Made by a program: the position numbers and the translations under genes
Assembly (NCBI GenBank): GCA_903859705.1
Contig: CAIONQ010000077.1
Span: 121,003 to 185,002 of the forward strand
Direction: 5' to 3'
Source: an uncultured Chthonomonas sp.
Lineage (GTDB): Bacteria; Armatimonadota; Chthonomonadetes; Chthonomonadales; Chthonomonadaceae
DNA: 64,000 nt
Notes under the pieces: model-generated
Told to the model about the DNA's origin: nothing
Database searches by the model: none
Seen by the model: the letters and a program-made list of their open reading frames with translations, nothing else
Shown: positions 18,330-26,857 of the stretch, piece after piece
How the letters are laid out: each line of letters opens with the position of its first letter
How positions within the stretch are numbered: the stretch's first letter is position 1

Positions 18330-19250
18330 ATGCTTGTTAACGATGAGGTGCATGCGATGCTTGAAGAACCAATACGAATTGAGCGAACCCGGCTACTGTC
18401 TGAAAAACAAGTTCAGAGCTATGTTGAGAATGGGTTTCATGTGGAACCAGGGCTCGTTACCCCGGAGGAACTTACCAGCCTGAAACAGGACACAGTAGAT
18501 CTTGCGAGGGGTAAATACCCATGCGATTCTCTCAAGCCACTCCCAGCAGATACATCGGATACGGCAGCCCTTCAATCAATTTTATGTATACATCAGCCCC
18601 ACTTCATTAGCCCTATTATTCGTGAATTTGTGCTACACAACGGAATATGTAGTGTGCTTGGCCAGATTACCGCAGCTCACTTGCCATATTGGGATGGCAG
18701 TGTAAAATGCATGCAATCCATGCTGTTTGTAAAGCCGCCAACTTTCCAGGGGCAGGCATGGCACCAGGATGAGGTGTATATCCCCACCCGAGACAGGTCC
18801 CTTACAGGGGCATGGATTGCGATGGATGATGCCACAGTGGAAAACGGATGCCTATGGGTAGTGCCAGGTAGTCATCGAAACGGATACCTCTTCCCACAGC
18901 GCAAACACGAATCCGCGGACGAATACGACTTTGCTCCGGAGAGCTTTGGATTCGACGAAGCACTCGCAATCCCGGTTGAAGTCAATGCCGGAGATGTTGT
19001 GTTTTTCAATGGATACCTGCTTCATAAGTCCCTCAAAAACCGCTCTGAAGGCTACAGGCGCGTGCTTGTTAGCCACTACATGAATGCATGGTCTGTGCTG
19101 CCATGGAGCATAAAAGAAGGTGAACATCCCGCAAATGCAGATCGCCGGGCCATTGTTCCCGTAGCGGGAATAGACCCATATGCCTGGAAAGGTTTGGAAC
19201 CCGAAGGTCAGAATGTTTGGTTGCGCACATGCACTGCCAATACAAAGTGA
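18330..19250 (+). CDS. Phytanoyl-CoA dioxygenase (PhyH) family oxygenase
   Basis: 306-residue Fe(II)/2-oxoglutarate-dependent dioxygenase. The iron facial triad is seen as AWHQDEVYI (His, Asp) and FNGYLLHKSLKNRS (His followed by the 2-oxoglutarate Arg region). The ENGFHVEPGLVTPEELTSLK opening and GCLWVVPGSHRNG are family hallmarks. The substrate is unknown; bacterial relatives hydroxylate small molecules or lipids. ATG at 18330 or 18357. No biosynthetic cluster surrounds it. Confidence 0.87.
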   Translation: MLVNDEVHAMLEEPIRIERTRLLSEKQVQSYVENGFHVEPGLVTPEELTSLKQDTVDLARGKYPCDSLKPLPADTSDTAALQSILCIHQPHFISPIIREFVLHNGICSVLGQITAAHLPYWDGSVKCMQSMLFVKPPTFQGQAWHQDEVYIPTRDRSLTGAWIAMDDATVENGCLWVVPGSHRNGYLFPQRKHESADEYDFAPESFGFDEALAIPVEVNAGDVVFFNGYLLHKSLKNRSEGYRRVLVSHYMNAWSVLPWSIKEGEHPANADRRAIVPVAGIDPYAWKGLEPEGQNVWLRTCTANTK

Positions 19251-19341
19251 TGCCAACCTGTTTGGTCTGTTGTGAGCCTAAGCAAAGCGGGCCACACTCA
19301 GCTCACCTAAAATAATCTAGCCCAACTATCTATTGCTGTGC

Positions 19342-19347
19342 TATAAT
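19342..19347 (+). promoter_or_regulatory. Extended -10 promoter for rpmH
   Basis: TGCTATAAT (TG-N-TATAAT) 33 nt upstream of the rpmH ATG, with AAGGAG between. No -35 consensus is visible, which is common with extended -10 elements. Confidence 0.6.
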
Positions 19348-19379
19348 AGCGGGACTATTTCGAAGGAGTTCCGCTTCCG

Positions 19380-19514
19380 ATGAAACGAACATACCAGCCA
19401 CATAACCGCCGCCATGCGCGAACCCATGGGTTTCGTAAGCGCATGAGCACTTCCGACGGACGCAATGTCCTGCGGAGACGACGAGCCCGGGGACGTCACG
19501 AACTGATTAAGTAA
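19380..19514 (+). CDS. rpmH: 50S ribosomal protein L34
   Basis: 44 residues, [18 protein letters not shown], then [20 protein letters not shown] and RHELIK: the canonical L34 sequence and length. AAGGAG sits 10 nt before the ATG. First gene of the conserved rpmH-rnpA-yidD-yidC-khpB string often found beside the chromosomal origin; dnaA is not in the window. Confidence 0.98.
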   Translation: MKRTYQPHNRRHARTHGFRKRMSTSDGRNVLRRRRARGRHELIK

Positions 19515-19520
19515 GAGGCC

Positions 19521-19552
19521 AGGCGCGAAGGGGAAACCAATCGCGCCTTTTC
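19521..19552 (+). terminator. Intercistronic terminator/attenuator between rpmH and rnpA
   Basis: AGGCGCGA / TCGCGCCT 8-bp stem with a 12-nt loop followed by TTTTCT, 6 nt past the rpmH stop. It would set a high L34 to RNase P protein ratio by partial termination. Confidence 0.72.
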
Positions 19553-19604
19553 TCCGTAAGGCATATCAAGCTGGGCTTGCAAAAGTCCCAGTCCACTCCT
19601 CACA

Positions 19605-20006
19605 ATGCTGCCAGCAGGTCACCGATTAAGAGAAAACCGGGAGTTCAGGTATATCTATGCCCGAGCCCGATCTCACGTTAACCCGCTGGCTGTTGCCTAT
19701 GTGCTGAAGCGAAGAGTTCCCGCGGGCCAGGCCGATTCGGCTATAACTGGTTGCAGGTTCGGATTTGTTGTAAGCAAAAAACAGGGCGGCGCAGTTGTCC
19801 GAAATCGGATAAAGAGGAGAATAAGAGAAGCGGTGCATGATCGGTGGGATCTGCTGCACGCAGCCCCATGCGACGTAATTATCGTGGGGCGAAAGCGCCT
19901 TCACGATGCATCGTGGGAAGAAGTTCTGCGCGCCATCGATGACTTGATGGTTCGCGGCGGAGTAATGGCTCAATCCGATTCACAATCGGGCTCTGGTGCG
20001 CGATGA
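19605..20006 (+). CDS. rnpA: Ribonuclease P protein component
   Basis: 133 residues. It helps the RNase P RNA bind pre-tRNA 5' leaders. Typical opening LPAGHRLRENREF, FGFVVSKKQGGAVVRNRIKRRIREA (the RNR motif) and DVIIVGRKR are seen, with a short acidic/serine tail. Its stop overlaps the yidD start by 4 nt (ATGA), implying translational coupling. Confidence 0.97.
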   Translation: MLPAGHRLRENREFRYIYARARSHVNPLAVAYVLKRRVPAGQADSAITGCRFGFVVSKKQGGAVVRNRIKRRIREAVHDRWDLLHAAPCDVIIVGRKRLHDASWEEVLRAIDDLMVRGGVMAQSDSQSGSGAR

Positions 20007-20296
20007 ACGGTACTAACGACTCTCCTGCAGAAGCAGATGTGTCTGAAGCGCAGCGCAGCAATGAGAATGGGCTTGTGCGTCGTGCAGCCATCTTTTGCAT
20101 TCGTGCTTATCAGGCCACGGCCCCTTACCGCCCAAACGTATGTCGCTACCAGCCAACATGCTCTGAATATGCTGCTCAGGCAATTTCAAAACATGGGCTT
20201 TACATCGGCATTGCGCTTGGCCTCCGCAGAATTCTCCGCTGCAGCCCGTTCAGTCATGGCGGTTACGACCCTGTGCCAGGCGACACTAACCGCTGA
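20003..20296 (+). CDS. yidD: Membrane protein insertion efficiency factor YidD
   Basis: 97 residues. The core (from about residue 27) has IRAYQATAPYRPNVCRYQPTCSEYAAQAISKHG and RRILRCSPFSHGGYDPVP, the full family signature with its three cysteines. An extra 25-residue acidic/polar N-terminus precedes it. It assists YidC-dependent insertion at the inner membrane face. Coupled to rnpA by an overlap; yidC follows. Confidence 0.96.
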   Translation: MNGTNDSPAEADVSEAQRSNENGLVRRAAIFCIRAYQATAPYRPNVCRYQPTCSEYAAQAISKHGLYIGIALGLRRILRCSPFSHGGYDPVPGDTNR

Positions 20297-20353
20297 AATC
20301 CCGCCCGTTGGCCGCATTTCGCCCTGGCGAATTTGCAGCAAGGATCGATACTA

Positions 20354-21676
20354 TTGAACGTTTCTATGCGCTGGATATCCAGAATTGCAGCATCGGTAAC
20401 GGTGATACTTGCGTATGCTGCTCCTTTATGTGCCCAGCAGGCGCCTGCAGGCCCTAGTCTTCCGGATTCAAAATACGATAGCAGTTTTGTAGTTGCCAAC
20501 CGCCATGTTACCGATCAGAACCTCGACAAGGCTTTTGACGAATACACGCGCATAAAGAATGACAACGTGTCGAGCAACCCGCAGTTAGCTGCGGAGGCTG
20601 TGCTCCGCGCTGCGCTTATGGGCCATACCCTGCTTTCTACTCCACACACACCCGATTTCGACAAATTACCACCAGAAGCTAAAGAGGCTCGCCAGAGTAA
20701 AGAGCAAGATGTTGCCCGCAAAGCGCACGACATTTTGAAAGTCTTCAAAGAAGAGTCGAAATTGGCGACCACCCCTGAGGCGTTATACGTTTTAGAACCT
20801 CACTGGACTAATCCGGAAACTCACCAATTGGTGGACCTCAAGTCGGCAGTCGAATCTCTTATTGATGGCAAGAATAGCTCGCAGCTTAACTACAAAGTTG
20901 TTGATAAACTTGTCAGCTTAACGGGCGCCAATCCAGCATTTAGCTATTGCCTTGCACTGGTACTTATTGCGGTTATCGTGAAAACAATAACGTTCCCGCT
21001 GACGCTAAGAACCTACAAGAGCCAGCGTGAAATGCAGAAAATCCAGCCACTGCTGAAAGATCTGCAGGAGCGCTACAAGGGAAAGCCAGAGCTAAACGAA
21101 AAGATGATGGCTCTGTACAAAGAGCACAACGTCAACCCGTTTGCAAGTTGCGTACCCGTGTTCGTACAGCTGCCATTTATGTACTATGTGTACAACACAA
21201 TTCGCCTGTACGAATACCACTTTAGCCACGGTAAGTTCCTGTGGATCGGCAGTGGCATTTCGCACACATATCCTGCATATCTGGCTACCGATCTTTCAAA
21301 GTTTGATCTGCCGCTGCTTACGATATACGCGCTTAGCAACTACCTCACGATGAAGCTAAACCCGAGCCCAGATCCGGCCCAGGCTCAGCAGCAGAAGAGC
21401 ATGTCGATAATGATGACGCTCATGTTCTTCTTCATGTTCATGAAATACCAGTGGTCCGCTGCATTCATTTTCTACTGGCTCATCCTGAACTTCATCACAG
21501 CCTTTCAGCAGTACACCTATATATATAAGCCTAACAAGCTTAAAGCGCTTGATCCAGCAAGTACTACAGTTACAGGCGGATCAGATAAGGCTATCGGCGC
21601 TGCCCGCAATGCAACGCCCGCCCAGCCTACTGCGGCAGCCAACCGGCCGCGCCCCAAGGCACGCAAGCGCAAATAG
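20354..21676 (+). CDS. yidC: Membrane protein insertase YidC/Oxa1
   Basis: About 440 residues. N-terminal signal (RIAASVTVILAYAAPLCA) and a roughly 150-residue charged helical extramembrane segment, which differs from the beta-sandwich of E. coli YidC. Then the Oxa1 core with five TM segments: FSYCLALVLIAVIVKTITFPLTL, the coiled cytoplasmic region with KIQPLLKDLQERYKGKPE, VPVFVQLPFMYYVY, LPLLTIYALSNYLTMK and ILNFITAFQQY. The C-tail is basic (RPRPKARKRK) and may contact the ribosome. The TTG at 20354 is chosen for the AAGGAT ten bases upstream; ATG at 20366 is an alternative. Confidence 0.95.
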   Translation: MNVSMRWISRIAASVTVILAYAAPLCAQQAPAGPSLPDSKYDSSFVVANRHVTDQNLDKAFDEYTRIKNDNVSSNPQLAAEAVLRAALMGHTLLSTPHTPDFDKLPPEAKEARQSKEQDVARKAHDILKVFKEESKLATTPEALYVLEPHWTNPETHQLVDLKSAVESLIDGKNSSQLNYKVVDKLVSLTGANPAFSYCLALVLIAVIVKTITFPLTLRTYKSQREMQKIQPLLKDLQERYKGKPELNEKMMALYKEHNVNPFASCVPVFVQLPFMYYVYNTIRLYEYHFSHGKFLWIGSGISHTYPAYLATDLSKFDLPLLTIYALSNYLTMKLNPSPDPAQAQQQKSMSIMMTLMFFFMFMKYQWSAAFIFYWLILNFITAFQQYTYIYKPNKLKALDPASTTVTGGSDKAIGAARNATPAQPTAAANRPRPKARKRK

Positions 21677-21779
21677 TTTCAGTACTACCGTGCGCGCAGA
21701 GGCAGCTGCCATCTGCAGGCGCCGGTTCCCAGGCGGACACATGTTTCCACATTGCCCGCAGCCATAAGGAGAGTGTGCG

Positions 21780-22304
21780 ATGTCCGACTCACAGGGCCAG
21801 GCAGATTCCGCTTCGGTTACAGATACGGTTGTACCGGTTGAGTCTCTCAACGAAGATCAGGCAATCGCTTATCAGGTGATGGCCGAAGTCTGTGCTGCCA
21901 GCGGATTGGGAGCAACTGCAATTGTACGATCTGTTCAGAAGCCGTACATGACTGTAGAGCTGGTGGGCGGCGATGTCCGAAACACCTTTGGTAAATATGG
22001 CCCCGGCCTGGATTCTCTGCAGTTTCTGTGCAACTTCATTCTGATGCGCCGAGTACGTTCTGATGTCAGGTTACTTCTGGATGCAGAAGGGTACCGGGCT
22101 CGCCGTGCAGAGCAGCTGCAAGCCCGCGCTCTTGAGCTTGCCCGCGAAGTGAAAGAACGGCACGAAGAGGCCGAACTGGAACCGTTGCCAGCACATGAGC
22201 GACGCATTATTCACGCAGCCCTTGCAGACGATCCCGATATCTCCACCTATAGCGAAGGGGATGAACCAGGCCGTCGCGTGGTTATCGCACCGAAAGTTGC
22301 TTAA
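21780..22304 (+). CDS. khpB: RNA-binding protein KhpB/Jag (KH and R3H domains)
   Basis: 174 residues. A type II KH domain with a variant loop FGKYGPGLDSLQFLCNFILMRR (about 75-100), then the R3H domain LPAHERRIIHAALADDPDI plus TYSEGDEPGRRVVI (about 140-170). The N-terminal Jag_N domain is missing. KhpB pairs with KhpA (encoded at 29766 here) as an RNA chaperone affecting cell division in Firmicutes. GGAG precedes the ATG. Last gene of the rpmH-yidC string. Confidence 0.93.
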   Translation: MSDSQGQADSASVTDTVVPVESLNEDQAIAYQVMAEVCAASGLGATAIVRSVQKPYMTVELVGGDVRNTFGKYGPGLDSLQFLCNFILMRRVRSDVRLLLDAEGYRARRAEQLQARALELAREVKERHEEAELEPLPAHERRIIHAALADDPDISTYSEGDEPGRRVVIAPKVA

Positions 22305-22356
22305 CCTTTGTTTAGCGATCGTACCGAAATGGCCGATAAAGGCTTGCGCGGTAACG

Positions 22357-22362
22357 TATAAT
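22357..22362 (+). promoter_or_regulatory. -10 element for tmRNA
   Basis: TATAAT 37 nt upstream of the mature tmRNA 5' end. No good -35 is seen. A precursor 5' leader of about 30 nt would be trimmed by RNase P. Confidence 0.5.
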
Positions 22363-22398
22363 TAAATGTACAGTTGAACTGGTGAAACTGTAATCCAC

Positions 22399-22752
22399 GG
22401 GGGTGATTGGTGTCGACCTGGTGGATGGTGTGTCTGGATGCAGGTCGAGGCGCCGCTGGCCTCGTAAAAAGCGGCAAAAACAATAAACGCGAACACTAAC
22501 CAGTACGCGCTCGCAGCCTAAGGGCCGCGATGTCCGCCTTTCCCCTGCTGGCCGGGAAAGCCTCGGGCATAAATTAATGCCAGCTCACCGACACTCAGGC
22601 CAGTTTGCCGCCTGAGCGGGAACCACTCCGCAAACTAGCGATTCGTTAGCCCTGTTTCGGGGGCAGACGTGCGCGAAACACAAACCGAAACTAAGCCTGT
22701 AGATGCCAGAGGCACGTCGCTGGGAACAGGAGTTCGAGTCTCCTCACCTCCA
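22399..22752 (+). ncRNA. ssrA: Transfer-messenger RNA (one-piece)
   Basis: Rescues stalled ribosomes. The acceptor stem pairs GGGGGTG (22399-22405) with CACCTCC (22745-22751), discriminator A at 22752, CCA not encoded. The T arm has GGAGTTCGAGTCTCC near the 3' end. The tag reading frame, 22471-22521, encodes AAKTINANTNQYALAA and a TAA stop, ending in the canonical ALAA degron. A GC-rich terminator follows directly. It lies between khpB and typA. Confidence 0.96.
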
Positions 22753-22758
22753 TCAATT

Positions 22759-22796
22759 GCCGCCCACTGCAAAATTGCAGCGGGCGGCTTTATTGT
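22759..22796 (+). terminator. Terminator of tmRNA
   Basis: GCCGCCCACTGC / GCAGCGGGCGGC (22759-22770, 22777-22788) with one mismatch and an AAAATT loop, then TTTATTGTTTG. Confidence 0.88.
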
Positions 22797-22917
22797 TTGT
22801 TGGTATCTTAGTCATGAAGTACCTGATTATGCATCGTTGATACAGTTCGCTACATCCTGTTACGCTTGTGCTTCCACATGATTCCTAAGCCTCTGCATGC
22901 TTCTCGGTTCCATATGG

Positions 22918-22990
22918 TACAATAACTAAACGAATCCGCAAGGATAGCATTACATTCCATAGACGCGGTTGATGAAACCGCGCCTTTTTT
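22918..22990 (+). promoter_or_regulatory. typA leader: -10 element followed by an intrinsic terminator
   Basis: TACAAT at 22918-22923 would start RNA near 22930. About 35 nt later CGCGGTT / AACCGCG (22964-22970, 22976-22982) is followed by CC and six T. The hairpin lies ahead of the typA start at 23049, so it acts as an attenuator or caps a very short transcript. The tmRNA already has its own terminator upstream. Confidence 0.62.
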
Positions 22991-23048
22991 GTGCCTCGGT
23001 TCCGGTTCCTCCGTTTGTAAGGTGCCGGATGGAGACGATGTAGACAGT

Positions 23049-24887
23049 ATGAGCACGTACAGCCAGGATAAGATCCGTAATGTGGCTATCATTGCGCACG
23101 TAGACCACGGCAAAACCACGCTGGTTGATGGTCTGCTGCGCCAGGGAAATGTTTTCCGCGCCAATCAAGAAATGACTGAGCGCGTGATGGATAGCAACGC
23201 ACTGGAGCGTGAGCGCGGCATCACCATTGTCAGCAAGAACACTGCAGTTTCATTCAAAGACTACAAGATCAATATTGTAGACACTCCGGGCCACGCCGAT
23301 TTTGGCGGCGAGGTGGAGCGTGTACTTGGCATGGTAGATGGCGTACTGCTGCTTGTAGACGCCGTTGATGGCCCCATGCCGCAAACAAGATTCGTTACCT
23401 CCAAGGCTCTCTCACTCGGCCACAAAGCTATTGTGGTTGTAAACAAGATTGATCGTGCTGATGCTCGCCCAGATTGGGTAGTCGACCAGACATTCGATCT
23501 GTTCCATGAGCTTGGTGCAACGGAAGAGCAGTTGGATTTCAAAGTTGTGTACACCTGCGCCCGACAGGGCCTGGCTACCGTGGACCTTGCAGTGCCGGGC
23601 GTCGATCTGTCCCCGCTCTTCGAAACAATCCTAACTGCACTCCCGGCCCCAGTTGGTGACCCGGAAGCTCCGCTGCAGATGCTTATCTCCAGCCTGGATT
23701 ACGATGAATACCGTGGACGATTCGGTATTGGGCGCATTCACGCAGGACGCATCCATCCTAACGACTCCGTTGCCATCGTAAACCGGGATCATGAAGTTCG
23801 CCTTTCTCGTGTAGTTGGCACCTTCATTTTTGAGGGACTTAAGAAGTCAGACCAAACGGAAGTTGCGGCCGGCGAAATCTGTATCGTAAGCGGCATCCCG
23901 GATATCGCCATCGGCGATACAATTGCTAGCCGCGAAAACCCGCAGTCGGTTGCAACCGTGAGCGTGGATGAACCAACCCTACAGATGCAGTTCGGTGTAA
24001 ACACCAGCCCGCTTGCAGGCCGCGAAGGCACGTACAGCACCAGCCGTAAACTGCGCGAGCGGTTGATGAAGGAACTGGAAACCAACATTGCTCTGCGAGT
24101 TCAGGATACCGATAGTGCAGATACTTTCCTTGTGAGTGGCCGCGGTGAACTTCACCTGGCGATTCTCATCGAAACAATGCGACGCGAAGGATATGAACTG
24201 CAGGTAGCTCAGCCAGAAGTTATTTTCCATACAGACGAACATGGCCATCGCCTTGAGCCGTTTGAAAATGTTGAGATTGAAGTAGCCGAAGAGTACCAGG
24301 GCGTGGTTGTGGAAGAGATGGGCCGCCGTAAGGGCGAAATGCAAGATATGCGCATGGCTCAAGGCAGCGTGTTCTTTACCTACACGGTTCCAACACGTGG
24401 CTTGCTTGGCTTCCGAAACGACTTCCTAACCGCTACCCGCGGAACAGGCACCATTCATTCCATATTCGATGGTTACCGCGCATTCGCCGGTGATATGGGC
24501 CGGGCTTCGCACGGTTCTCTGCTGGCCACAGAAGTTGGCACCGCCAATCCATTTGGACTTGCCAACTCCGAAGACCGCGGTACGCTGTTTGTTGGCCCGG
24601 GTACCGAAGTGTATGAGGGAATGATTGTTGGCAAACACATTCGCGATACCGACCTGGAAGTGAATGTTTGCAAGATGAAGCAACTCAGCAACATGCGCTC
24701 GTCTAACAGTGACATAAGTGTTCGCCTCACTCCATTCACCGATATGTCTCTGGATAGAGCAATTGAGTATATTGGCCCGGATGAACTGGTGGAAGTAACG
24801 CCTAAGAGTATCAGAATGCGTAAGCGCATTCTGGATACCAACATCCGCAAACGCGAAGAAAAACGGGCAGCCGGCCCGAAGGGCTAA
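23049..24887 (+). CDS. typA: Translational GTPase TypA/BipA
   Basis: 612 residues. G1 AHVDHGKTTL, switch II DTPGHADFGGEVERV, G4 NKIDR, then EF-G-like domains II, III and V and the TypA-specific C-terminal domain. Long signature runs (RGRFGIGRIHAGRI, SGRGELHLAILIETMRREGYE, TRGTGTIHSIFDGY) are intact. It binds 70S ribosomes and helps large-subunit assembly at low temperature and under stress. The start at 23049 is chosen from the family N-terminus; upstream in-frame codons run through the leader terminator. Strong terminator at the 3' end. Confidence 0.97.
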   Translation: MSTYSQDKIRNVAIIAHVDHGKTTLVDGLLRQGNVFRANQEMTERVMDSNALERERGITIVSKNTAVSFKDYKINIVDTPGHADFGGEVERVLGMVDGVLLLVDAVDGPMPQTRFVTSKALSLGHKAIVVVNKIDRADARPDWVVDQTFDLFHELGATEEQLDFKVVYTCARQGLATVDLAVPGVDLSPLFETILTALPAPVGDPEAPLQMLISSLDYDEYRGRFGIGRIHAGRIHPNDSVAIVNRDHEVRLSRVVGTFIFEGLKKSDQTEVAAGEICIVSGIPDIAIGDTIASRENPQSVATVSVDEPTLQMQFGVNTSPLAGREGTYSTSRKLRERLMKELETNIALRVQDTDSADTFLVSGRGELHLAILIETMRREGYELQVAQPEVIFHTDEHGHRLEPFENVEIEVAEEYQGVVVEEMGRRKGEMQDMRMAQGSVFFTYTVPTRGLLGFRNDFLTATRGTGTIHSIFDGYRAFAGDMGRASHGSLLATEVGTANPFGLANSEDRGTLFVGPGTEVYEGMIVGKHIRDTDLEVNVCKMKQLSNMRSSNSDISVRLTPFTDMSLDRAIEYIGPDELVEVTPKSIRMRKRILDTNIRKREEKRAAGPKG

Positions 24888-24909
24888 ATCTGAGCTCTAC
24901 GCTAAACTT

Positions 24910-24953
24910 AACTGCCCGCCCATCTTAATGATGGAGCGGGCAGTTTTGTTTTC
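24910..24953 (+). terminator. Terminator of typA
   Basis: AACTGCCCGC / GCGGGCAGTT outer stem with an inner CCATC / GATGG stem and a single bulged A, ending at 24945 and followed by TTGTTTTC. Confidence 0.9.
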
Positions 24954-25052
24954 AAACAGTGAGCATAGAGTGCTTTTAACAAACACATGTCGAGGTAAAA
25001 TACGTTCGGTTCGCATGCAAACAAGAAAAGTGGAGCGTCGAAAAACATACCG

Positions 25053-25397
25053 ATGCGCACAGATGGAACAGAACAAAACTCCAGGCAAAAGCGGATGGCC
25101 TGCTGGAACTGCCCACGCTACAATCGGGCCGAGTTCCACTGCCGAGATGGCAAAGCCAATCCACGTAAGAAAACCGATTCGATACTGGTTGCAGAAGTAC
25201 TGGGGATCCGTACACTATGCCATTACAACCTGTACCGTGATGCAATTGCCCTGCGAACACATTTTCCTGGAACCGTAGAAAGTATGCGCTCTACACAACA
25301 TGCACTTGCCGGTAACAAGAAGAGGCGCCGTAAGTTTAGCCCACTTGAGCCAGATATTGCCGCGGATACAATTCCAGAGAGTGTCCAGAAATCTTGA
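25053..25397 (+). CDS. Small conserved-looking protein with a CxxC motif
   Basis: 114 residues. Near the N-terminus CWNCPRYNRAEFHC supplies three cysteines in a CxxC-x9-C pattern, suggestive of metal binding. Then comes a well-formed segment DSILVAEVLGIRTLCHYNLYRDAIALR and a basic tail with KKRRRK. I do not recognise the family. Its stop overlaps the ATG of the next gene by one base, supporting a real, coupled gene. The ribosome site (GGAG about 16 nt upstream) is poor. Confidence 0.55.
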   Translation: MRTDGTEQNSRQKRMACWNCPRYNRAEFHCRDGKANPRKKTDSILVAEVLGIRTLCHYNLYRDAIALRTHFPGTVESMRSTQHALAGNKKRRRKFSPLEPDIAADTIPESVQKS

Positions 25398-26767
25398 TGC
25401 TACTGCCGGGTTACCCCGCACGCACTAAAATGTTGAGAATATGGCTCACGGTATGTGTGGCTCTTATGTTCACACACGAGTTCCGTGCTGCCGCAGAAAC
25501 TCGCGCCATCCTAACACTGGTCCGCCAGCCTTCTCACCAGGAGCTTCAGCACAACTTTACTGGCGCGAAGTTTGAGCCACTGGCCGGCTGTTACCTTGGT
25601 GCCTACATTGATTTTGATAGCAGCCTCCCCACGGCTTATATAGATAGTAATAAAACGGAGCATAGGGACCCCGCTGCTTTCGAGCGGTTGGTCGGCCGCC
25701 AACATGCTATGTACTTCTTTTACATGGGGTATGGCAAACCACTTCCGGGCGATTGGGTACGCCGCCTGGCTGCCGCTGGCAAAATAGTTCACATAGCTCT
25801 TGAACCAAACAACGGATTGAAGTGGGTTAAGGAAGACAAATACCTGGTTCGGCTGGCACAGGAGATGGGCCGAACCCGGGCGCCAATTTTCTTACGGTTT
25901 GCCTCTGAGATGAATGGCCGCTGGACTGCCTACCATGGAAATCCGGCGGAATATCGAGCCAAGTTCAAGCTCGTACACACTGTTATGCGCAAGTACGCAC
26001 CCAACGTAGCCATGGTATGGTGCCCATACTTCAGCCCGGAAAATAACATATCAGACTATTACCCCGGCGATACCTTTGTAGATTGGGTTGGAGTGAACAT
26101 GTACAGCGTTACATTTCACAACAACAGCCTTAACTCACCCTGCGAGCAAGAGCATCCATGCGATATGCTGGATACGGTGTACAAACAATACGCTACACGT
26201 AAGCCTATCATGATTTGTGAATATGGTGCCACGCATAGAGCGCAGTGCCAGCCAGAGCGGCGGGCAGATTTTGCAATAAATAAAATAAGTACACTCTACG
26301 CTGCCCTCTCAGCAGTATATCCAAGAGTAAAGTGTATCAACTACTTTGATAGCAACACGCTTCAGTTTGCCGCCGATCTGGCATTTAACGACTATTGTGT
26401 TACAAACGATCCGGCAGTTAGAATTGCATATTCCAAAGCCGTTTCTTCTGCATACTACCTGCATGCACTTCAGCGTGACCTACACTCAGCCTCCACCATC
26501 CCTCGGGCAGTACCCATTAAAGATGGAGATGTGTTGCGTGGAATAGCCGAGATCAGCTGCTATGCGCGCGCTGGCAACGGTAGCTGTAAAGTGCAATATC
26601 TTGTAGATGGCTACCAGGTGTACGCAGCCAACAGCGCAGATATGTGGACTTTTCTTTGGCCCGCCCGGGATGCAGACCCCGGAAAGCACATGCTTACATT
26701 ACTTGTAAGAAACTCACGTGGTGTGATAGTTGCCAGGCAATCCGTAACAGTGATTGTGCAAAAGTAA
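25397..26767 (+). CDS. Secreted GH26-like glycoside hydrolase
   Basis: About 456 residues. A hydrophobic signal lies near residues 12-32 (LRIWLTVCVALMFTHEFRAAA; a later ATG at 25430 would begin the signal more typically). The catalytic-domain pattern is that of beta-mannanase-type GH26 TIM barrels: IFLRFASEMNGRW holds the proposed acid/base Glu, VDWVGVNMYS follows, and PIMICEYGATH holds the proposed nucleophile Glu. The last 90 residues are strand-rich (VQYLVDGYQVYAA, MLTLLVRNSRGVIVARQSVTVIV), like an accessory beta-sandwich. Likely cleaves an extracellular beta-glycan. Confidence 0.78.
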   Translation: MLLPGYPARTKMLRIWLTVCVALMFTHEFRAAAETRAILTLVRQPSHQELQHNFTGAKFEPLAGCYLGAYIDFDSSLPTAYIDSNKTEHRDPAAFERLVGRQHAMYFFYMGYGKPLPGDWVRRLAAAGKIVHIALEPNNGLKWVKEDKYLVRLAQEMGRTRAPIFLRFASEMNGRWTAYHGNPAEYRAKFKLVHTVMRKYAPNVAMVWCPYFSPENNISDYYPGDTFVDWVGVNMYSVTFHNNSLNSPCEQEHPCDMLDTVYKQYATRKPIMICEYGATHRAQCQPERRADFAINKISTLYAALSAVYPRVKCINYFDSNTLQFAADLAFNDYCVTNDPAVRIAYSKAVSSAYYLHALQRDLHSASTIPRAVPIKDGDVLRGIAEISCYARAGNGSCKVQYLVDGYQVYAANSADMWTFLWPARDADPGKHMLTLLVRNSRGVIVARQSVTVIVQK

Positions 26768-26857
26768 TGGTTGATGTCTGTTATCTGGAAAGCTGATTCA
26801 GTGTAACCGGGTACAATTCGCCATCTAAACTTGTTTACACACTCCAGGAGATACACG

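Noticed and set aside
24928..25278. Alternative plus-strand frame overlapping the CxxC protein
   Set aside because: It begins within the typA terminator and lacks the ordered segment of the other frame.
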